This document shows positions 12,590 to 16,988 of a DNA stretch of 16,988 bases, in pieces. The DNA comes from JBGSMB01 sp041740375. Lineage in GTDB: Bacteria; Patescibacteriota; Saccharimonadia; Saccharimonadales; JAGQMS01. The notes beneath the pieces are model-generated. The model worked only from the letters and a program-made list of their open reading frames with translations, was not told where the DNA came from and made no database searches. Location: assembly GCA_041740375.1 (NCBI GenBank), contig JBGSMB010000024.1, positions 1 through 16,988 on the forward strand. Reading direction: 5' to 3'. Numbering within the stretch: the first letter of the stretch is position 1; every line of letters begins with the position of its first letter. A program made the translations under genes and the position numbers.

Positions 12590-13693
12590 CTCCCAGCGGA
12601 ATAATCGTATCGCTATAACGTATATGATAATGCCCCAAATACCGATGAGCGCTACCTGCGGTGCAACCTGTACTAGAGTTTTACCTTCGGTTGAAATTAA
12701 ACGAATTCCCTCGATAACTGGCGTAAGTGGTAGATACGCAGAGACAGTCTGGAGCCAGTCTGGCATGATGTAACGGGGAAAGAACGTACCAGAGAGGAAC
12801 AGCATAGGAAATACAATAATATTGCTTAGAGGCGCCGCCTGACGCTCGTTTTTGGCCCAGCCCCCTATCGCTAATCCGATACCGAGAATCATCATTATAC
12901 TGATTGTTAAGAAGAAAACTAGCGCAAAGATATTACCCACAACTACTAGATCAAACACAGTTATCGCAACTGCAAATAAAATTGCCATGGTCATAAGACC
13001 GATGACCGTCTGCGAAGCAACTGTTGATACAAAGTATTGCCATACCCTCAGCGGGGTGGTGCTAAGCCTACGCAATATTCCTTGTTTTTTCAGCTCTGGA
13101 AATACGTTTACGGGGCCGAAAATACCTAGACCAATAATCGCAAAGCCCAATAGCCCAGCGAAAGTATAATCAAACGCCGTCAAACTGTCAGAGTTAGTGG
13201 TAGCGGTAGAGACAGTGATTGGGGTAACGCTAGGCACAAACTGGCTATTTATCTCTTGATTAACGGCCGTTAGCGCCGCCTCTAGTGTTCTAGTCGCTTG
13301 TTCGTTATTCTGCGTATACAGGAGCTGTACGTCCCCTTCAGGGTACCCTCCGGCGCCCACCTCGCCAAATTTCTCGCTCAAAATTAGCGCACCGTCCAGC
13401 TGACTCTTATTCATTTTCTCGATTACCGACTCTTTCGATTCGTTCACAGATGAGATATCCAGAAAACCGGTGCCCTTTAGCGTCTCTATATACTCTTCAG
13501 AAAAAGCGGTAGTCGATTGGTTTATGACGGCGACATTAAATTTTGGAGCGGTGTTACCACCGAATATCCCACCAAACACAAATAAAAATATAAGGGGAAA
13601 GAGTATGGTGAAGAAAATCGCTAATCTATCCCTGAAAAATCGTTTCGTATTTAACTTGGCAAAGACTACTACCGTAAAAAGTTTCTTATTCAT
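12587..13693 (-). CDS. ABC-2 type exporter permease (with large external domain)
   Basis: The 368-residue membrane subunit forms the second ABC exporter with the ATPase just upstream (three bases separate them). A basic N-terminus (AKLNTKRFFRDR) leads into one membrane helix (about 24-45). Next comes an external domain of about 125 residues (about 50-175, with a TTNSDSLTAFDY end), then five further helices with the coupling motif ELKKQGILRRLSTTPLRVWQYF between the second and third. This is the ABC2_membrane_3/YhgE-DrrB-like layout of exporters for drugs, lipids or peptides. No substrate genes are adjacent. Confidence 0.88.
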   Translation of the reverse strand: MNKKLFTVVVFAKLNTKRFFRDRLAIFFTILFPLIFLFVFGGIFGGNTAPKFNVAVINQSTTAFSEEYIETLKGTGFLDISSVNESKESVIEKMNKSQLDGALILSEKFGEVGAGGYPEGDVQLLYTQNNEQATRTLEAALTAVNQEINSQFVPSVTPITVSTATTNSDSLTAFDYTFAGLLGFAIIGLGIFGPVNVFPELKKQGILRRLSTTPLRVWQYFVSTVASQTVIGLMTMAILFAVAITVFDLVVVGNIFALVFFLTISIMMILGIGLAIGGWAKNERQAAPLSNIIVFPMLFLSGTFFPRYIMPDWLQTVSAYLPLTPVIEGIRLISTEGKTLVQVAPQVALIGIWGIIIYVIAIRLFRWE

Positions 13694-13696
13694 ACG

Positions 13697-14449
13697 CTAG
13701 TCCCTTAGCGCCTTCCCGGTAAGATCTATAAACACGTCCTCTAGGTTTGCCTCATTTGAGACCTTTTTCTTCTTGAAGCCTCTACTGATAAGCTGGGCAA
13801 CAAGATTTTGAGGTGTGTCAATTGCGATAATCTTGCCGTTATCCATAACGGCGACACGATCGCAAAGGCGCTCTGCCTCGTCCATATAGTGGGTCGTCAT
13901 GATAACAGTAATGCCTTGCGCTTTGATTTCTTCGACAAGTTCCCAGAGATTTCGCCGTGCTTGAGGGTCAAGTCCAGTAGTCGGCTCGTCCATGAAAAAC
14001 AGCTTCGGATTATGAACTAATGCCGCCGCGATCGAAAATCGCTGCTTTTGACCGCCTGAGAGATTTTCGACATACGAATTTGCCTTATCCTCGAGTTGTA
14101 CTTTTCTTAAGAACTCCGAAGTATCTACCTTCTCACCATAGGCTGCAGCGAATAACTCCAGTAACTCTTTGAGCTTTGTTTTATCTTGAAACGCCGGAGA
14201 CTGGGGCTGAACACCGATAATGTAGCGAATTTCTTCAGGGTCCTTTGCTACATCAATACCATCTATGGTGGCACTGCCGTCATCAATAGGGCGCAACGCC
14301 TCGAGCATTTCCAGTGTGGTTGTTTTACCGGCACCGTTAGGTCCCAAGATACCAAAAACCTCGCCTTTATTTACCGAAAATGAAATACCGTCGACAACTT
14401 TTTTGTTGTCATAGATCTTTACTAGTTTTTTTACACTTACGATAGCCAT
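13697..14449 (-). CDS. ABC-2 type exporter ATP-binding protein
   Basis: The 250-residue ATPase has Walker A GPNGAGKTT (36-44), Q-loop Gln81 or Gln83 (GVQPQSPAF), a canonical signature LSGGQ (130-134), Walker B FFMDEP (151-156), D-loop TGLDP and switch His187 (TTHYMDEAERLCD). The short C-terminus (NLEDVFIDLTGKALRD) is the usual ending of drug-exporter type ABC-2 ATPases. It pairs with the permease downstream. A TATGAT box lies 11 bases before the ATG, between the start and the terminator of the preceding 65-residue gene, giving a very short leader. Confidence 0.93.
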   Translation of the reverse strand: MAIVSVKKLVKIYDNKKVVDGISFSVNKGEVFGILGPNGAGKTTTLEMLEALRPIDDGSATIDGIDVAKDPEEIRYIIGVQPQSPAFQDKTKLKELLELFAAAYGEKVDTSEFLRKVQLEDKANSYVENLSGGQKQRFSIAAALVHNPKLFFMDEPTTGLDPQARRNLWELVEEIKAQGITVIMTTHYMDEAERLCDRVAVMDNGKIIAIDTPQNLVAQLISRGFKKKKVSNEANLEDVFIDLTGKALRD

Positions 14450-14468
14450 GTCTTATATCTATCATAAC

Positions 14469-14497
14469 AAAAACTCCCCGCGATTTAATGCGGGGAG
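14469..14497 (-). terminator. Rho-independent terminator of the 65-residue gene
   Basis: CTCCCCGC (14474-14481) pairs with GCGGGGAG (14490-14497) around an eight-base AT-rich loop. On the minus strand the stem is followed by TTTTT (14473-14469). It separates the small gene from the ABC operon downstream. Confidence 0.85.
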
Positions 14498-14544
14498 CTT
14501 GGCTACTGATTCAGTTATGATTCAGTATAAAGTCGTCTTTTCGA

Positions 14545-14742
14545 CTACTTGTTTCGCTTAACGGTTAGAAAGCCGTTACGAGGGTTCTCATTTACTGACA
14601 TGTCACCTGGTAGATCTGTACCTTCTGGGCGCTCGTCTTTACTAAAATAGTAAATCCGCTGTTCTTTGCCACCACGTAGAGTAACCATCTTGGTGTTCAA
14701 GTAATAAGTAACTCCCTTAGAATTAGTGTGCTTATAAGCCAT
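14545..14742 (-). CDS. Conserved-looking small basic protein (65 residues)
   Basis: The product opens MAYKHTNSKGVTYYLNTK, continues with VTLRGGKEQRIYYFSKDERPEG, and ends ENPRNGFLTVKRNK. The layout, KGxTYYLxxxxVTLRGGxxxxIYYF...P.......ENxRxGxxxxKR, is familiar to me as a small family recurring in CPR and other microbial genomes, but I know no assigned function. It looks like a compact beta-rich, basic protein, perhaps nucleic-acid- or ribosome-associated (inference). AGGAGG at 14756-14751, eight bases before the ATG, is the best ribosome site in the window, and it has its own promoter and terminator, which suggests high expression as a single-gene unit. Confidence 0.85.
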   Translation of the reverse strand: MAYKHTNSKGVTYYLNTKMVTLRGGKEQRIYYFSKDERPEGTDLPGDMSVNENPRNGFLTVKRNK

Positions 14743-14776
14743 CCTAAAAACCTCCTCTTACACTGTTAGTACCCCT

Positions 14777-14806
14777 ACCATACGCTTGAGGTCAACTTCT
14801 TGTCAA
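14777..14806 (-). promoter_or_regulatory. Promoter for the 65-residue gene
   Basis: On the minus strand a consensus TTGACA (14806-14801) is followed after 18 bases by TATGGT (14782-14777). This gives a leader of about 30 bases containing the AGGAGG ribosome site. Confidence 0.6.
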
Positions 14807-14858
14807 CAGTATTCTATCTGATAGTACCCTGTGACACGCCTCTTAGAATTTTATCTAC

Positions 14859-14888
14859 TTGCGAGCAAAAGCGGTATTGGGGTAAACT
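14859..14888 (+). promoter_or_regulatory. Possible promoter for the 14935 gene
   Basis: TTGCGA (14859-14864) and TAAACT (14883-14888) are 18 bases apart in the 192-base divergent gap. The rest of that gap (14807-14858) shows no gene or clear motif. Confidence 0.4.
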
Positions 14889-14934
14889 AAAGCGCATTGA
14901 CACTTATTAAAAATAGAAGGGGTGGTTCAGTAGT

Positions 14935-15603
14935 ATGAACGATTTAATGTCACGTGCTCGAATGGCTGACCAAAATGGTCAACCGCAACATGCCGGCCAA
15001 CAACATGCCGCGCAACCAGTTAGTCAACAGAAAAAGTCTCGAGGCCTAAAGCCAATGAAGATTATTGCTAGTATTTTGCTAATTTCAGCAACAGTACTTG
15101 TAGTAGCAATTCTTCTTTTTGCGGTTTTTGGTAGGGGTGAGTCAGAAAATAGTCTTATCAAGAATGAGCAATTCCAGGCAGTCTTCCTAAATGACCAAAG
15201 CGGACAGGTCTACTTCGGTAAGCTTTCAACTGTTAATTCGCGACTCTACCGTCTTACAGACATCTACTACGTCCGCGTAGATAGCCCAGTACAGCCAAAC
15301 GACGGCGAACAAGCTCAGCAGAACATTAGTCTTGCGAAGCTTGGCAACGAACTACACGGTCCTGAAGATGAAATGTTCATCAACCGCGATCAAGTTTTGT
15401 TCTGGGAAAATCTAAAGAATGACGGTCAAGTAGTCACTGCGATACAAGAATTCAAGAAAAATGGCGGTACAACTACTAATAACACCAACAATACCGGTAC
15501 GGGCACTGGAACTGGTACAACCGGAACTGGTACTACAGGTAATACTGGTACAGGCACTGGAACTGGTACTACAGGTAATACTGGTACAACAAACCGAAAC
15601 TAA
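14935..15603 (+). CDS. Single-pass membrane protein with Thr/Gly/Asn repeat tail
   Basis: I do not recognise a named family. The 222-residue protein has a Gln/His-rich cytoplasmic part (1-35, PQHAGQQHAAQPVSQQ), a basic stop (KKSRGLKPMK), one membrane helix (about 41-66), and a folded-looking external domain (about 70-176) with FQAVFLNDQSGQVYFGKLS, YYVRVDSP and DEMFINRDQVLFWENL. A low-complexity tail from about 177 of Thr, Gly and Asn (TGTGTGTGTT type) ends at TNRN. The external part resembles short uncharacterised CPR surface proteins; the tail may be a flexible stalk. AAGGGG lies about ten bases before ATG 14935. A short hairpin (CTCGCT/AGCGAG, 15605-15620) and then a strong shared terminator follow. 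Confidence 0.8.
   Translation: MNDLMSRARMADQNGQPQHAGQQHAAQPVSQQKKSRGLKPMKIIASILLISATVLVVAILLFAVFGRGESENSLIKNEQFQAVFLNDQSGQVYFGKLSTVNSRLYRLTDIYYVRVDSPVQPNDGEQAQQNISLAKLGNELHGPEDEMFINRDQVLFWENLKNDGQVVTAIQEFKKNGGTTTNNTNNTGTGTGTGTTGTGTTGNTGTGTGTGTTGNTGTTNRN
15502..15588 (+). repeat. In-frame DNA repeats encoding the Thr/Gly tail
   Basis: A 30-base segment starting GGAACTGGTACTACAGG is present exactly at 15523-15552 and 15559-15588 (offset 36 bases, 12 codons). GGCACTGGAACTGGTAC recurs at 15502-15518 and 15553-15569. All offsets are multiples of three, so slippage or recombination would change tail length without shifting frame. Confidence 0.9.
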
Positions 15604-15623
15604 TCTCGCTTAAGAGCGAGAGC

Positions 15624-15654
15624 AAAACTCCCCGAGGAATCCTCGGGGAGTTTT
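15624..15654. terminator. Bidirectional terminator between convergent genes
   Basis: AAAACTCCCCGAGG (15624-15637) and CCTCGGGGAGTTTT (15641-15654) form a perfect hairpin with a three-base loop, with A and T runs that provide a U tract on either strand. The stop codon of the minus-strand gene (15655-15653) overlaps its end. Confidence 0.93.
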
Positions 15655-16246
15655 AATTTACGTTCTTTTTTATAGAGTTTCGTACAAGAATTTTAACAAT
15701 GATAGCTATACCGATACTTGCGCTAAGCGCAAGGAAAAGAGCCAACGAGAATCCAGCGATATCTGGCGACCAAGCAGGAGAAACAAAGTCGAATGTATAT
15801 AATTCCTTTGGGATTGGCTTCTCGCTGACTGGACGAGCTGCTGTGTAGCTTGCGACGCAACCTACACGCTCAGTTAGCCGCACAGAAGGAAGTGTTGCTT
15901 CACAGTAAGTTGTTGCTTCTGTTGCGATTCGTTGTCGCTCTGCTGAGACTCGAGCAGTTTCTGCGCTTACCAAAGTTTCATATGTCTTTTTCAACTGTAT
16001 TGCTTTTTCTTCACCGAGTTTCGGAAGCTCGGTGTTCATATGAGTAGTAACGTACTGTTGCAGAGCAATAAGACGTTCGTTTACTTCGACACCGGTTTCG
16101 TCTGCAGTAAATACCTCTTCACGCAGTCGTAGCATGGTTAGGTTATTCTGGCGCAGCGTATAGCCAGCCACTATTCCGCTCAACAGCCAAAATATTACCA
16201 GTACTATTACAGGAGCTAAGTTTTTATCTTTTGTTGTGCGCTTCAT
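15653..16246 (-). CDS. Hypothetical membrane protein with N- and C-terminal helices
   Basis: I do not recognise this 197-residue protein. A basic start (MKRTTKDKN) leads to a membrane helix (about 11-31). A long, charged, probably helical stretch follows (about 40-120, with EKAIQLKKTYETLVSAETARVSAERQR in its middle). A short segment holds two cysteines (YCEATLPSVRLTERVGCVAS, about 113-132), which may form an external disulfide. A second helix at about 165-187 precedes a basic C-terminus (VKILVRNSIKKNVN). With both ends basic, the middle 130 residues are most likely outside the membrane. AGGTGG lies close before ATG 16246, 20 bases after the transporter gene, so the two are probably one operon ending at the shared terminator. 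Confidence 0.75.
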   Translation of the reverse strand: MKRTTKDKNLAPVIVLVIFWLLSGIVAGYTLRQNNLTMLRLREEVFTADETGVEVNERLIALQQYVTTHMNTELPKLGEEKAIQLKKTYETLVSAETARVSAERQRIATEATTYCEATLPSVRLTERVGCVASYTAARPVSEKPIPKELYTFDFVSPAWSPDIAGFSLALFLALSASIGIAIIVKILVRNSIKKNVN

Positions 16247-16266
16247 TTACATCCCACCTAGCAAAT

Positions 16267-16988
16267 TTACGTTCTTAATGCCGGGAACTTCTCTACTAGT
16301 ATACCGAGCGAAATGACTCCAGCAGAAACAAATAATATTGCGAATAGTTCTCTTCCCTCAAAAGAGTAGCTCATCACAAGAGCGAACAGACAAAAAATGA
16401 ACTTTGAAAAGCTATCAATAATCGTCATAACGGCTAAGTAGGCAATTCTATATCCAGGTACACTATCGGATGCGTCGTATACTCCCTTCATATAGGGCAT
16501 GCGGTACGCCGCAGTAACCGGGTCGTTGGCTAAATTTATCGACACTGCACCGGTAAAGCTCGTTACAAATGGGCGCAAAAAATGTATGCCTGCATTGATA
16601 ATGACACCAGAACGAAGCAACAGACCGCCCTTAGACTCGTCGATCATCGTACCAATAATTCTTACTGCAAGTAAAGAAAAGGCCGTGGACAGGGCGGCCA
16701 TAATACCAATTTTGGCGTAGATATCATTTGGAATCACCACGACCGCTAAAAATAGCGGCCAAAAAACAATAGAGATGTAGCCTTCGACAGAAAACGGTGC
16801 TGTAGATATAAAATCCCTAGTGTGCCGTCGCCACGGAAGACCTCGAAAACGAATTACTTGTTTTGTTTTTACCGGTTCAGCTGTTTGAAATAGCGGAATA
16901 AGAGCAAGCAATTGCAAGCAAATTGCGGTTGCTATAGCATATCGAGGGTCAAAAAAGTTAGCGAGTAGTCCTCCGATGAGAGGTCCAA
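16267..16988 (-). CDS. MFS-type transporter (partial, C-terminal part)
   Basis: The frame stays open through the right edge of the window (about 239 residues visible), so the start lies outside; the TTG at 16917 is not the true start. The first residues read GPLIGGLLANFFDPRYAIAT, the glycine-rich helix typical of the end of the first MFS half. A basic cytoplasmic loop (VKTKQVIRFRGLPWRRHTRDF) is followed by about five more hydrophobic helices, ending ILVEKFPALRT. Substrate cannot be inferred. Assignment to MFS rests on the GPLIGG motif and the helix pattern only; another polytopic family is possible. Confidence 0.65.
   Translation of the reverse strand, partial: GPLIGGLLANFFDPRYAIATAICLQLLALIPLFQTAEPVKTKQVIRFRGLPWRRHTRDFISTAPFSVEGYISIVFWPLFLAVVVIPNDIYAKIGIMAALSTAFSLLAVRIIGTMIDESKGGLLLRSGVIINAGIHFLRPFVTSFTGAVSINLANDPVTAAYRMPYMKGVYDASDSVPGYRIAYLAVMTIIDSFSKFIFCLFALVMSYSFEGRELFAILFVSAGVISLGILVEKFPALRT

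Noticed and set aside
12555..12638. Longer N-terminus for the hypothetical protein at 12117-12554
   Set aside because: It would overlap the permease gene's 3' end and include the TATAAT promoter box; MNHMTSEY at 12554 is better placed.
15502..15588. CRISPR-like array
   Set aside because: The repeats are in frame, encode Thr/Gly/Asn, and have no unique spacers; no cas genes are present.

Overview
The window is bacterial and looks like part of a small, compact Patescibacteria/CPR genome; Saccharibacteria (TM7) is my best guess. This rests on tight gene packing, start-stop overlaps, many short lineage-type membrane proteins, a 65-residue small protein of a kind I associate with CPR genomes, promoters placed almost directly on start codons, and ordinary genetic-code usage (TGA is used as a stop by several genes, so it is not a code-25 lineage). 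The taxonomic call is inference and no rRNA is present.

Layout. 1-1285 (-): the N-terminal 428 residues of a P-type cation ATPase, Ca2+-ATPase-like, cut by the window edge. 1404-4652 (+): a four-gene operon with overlapping or touching genes: a two-helix membrane protein with six cysteines in its predicted exported domain, a CcdA/DsbD-like membrane protein lacking both family cysteines, a stand-alone ATP-cone protein, and a disulfide-type flavoprotein oxidoreductase. 4663-6129 (-): a membrane-anchored FecR/fibronectin-like surface protein whose natural start at 6219 is separated from the body by one in-frame TAA. 6280-8000 (-): ABC-2 exporter (ATPase then permease, ATGA overlap). 8057-8279: a folded, repeat-rich non-coding stretch and an initiator tRNA (-). 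8348-8785 (-): FtsB/DivIC-like division protein, divergent from a CAT-anticodon tRNA and a Nudix hydrolase (+, 8858-9469).

9483-10046 (-) and 10141-10488 (+): an NADPH-dependent FMN reductase divergent from an HxlR regulator, with a perfect inverted repeat between them; this looks like a redox-sensing pair. 10471-12554 (-): two unrecognised cytoplasmic proteins followed by tRNA-dihydrouridine synthase. 12587-14449 (-): a second ABC-2 exporter. 14545-14742 (-): the small basic protein with its own promoter and terminator. 14935-15603 (+): a single-pass membrane protein with a Thr/Gly/Asn repeat tail. 15653-16988 (-): a two-helix membrane protein preceded by the C-terminal part of an MFS-type transporter that runs off the right edge.

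The most unusual items are the four-gene redox-like operon, the structured element next to the initiator tRNA, the non-canonical anticodon stem of that tRNA, and the interrupted FecR-type gene.
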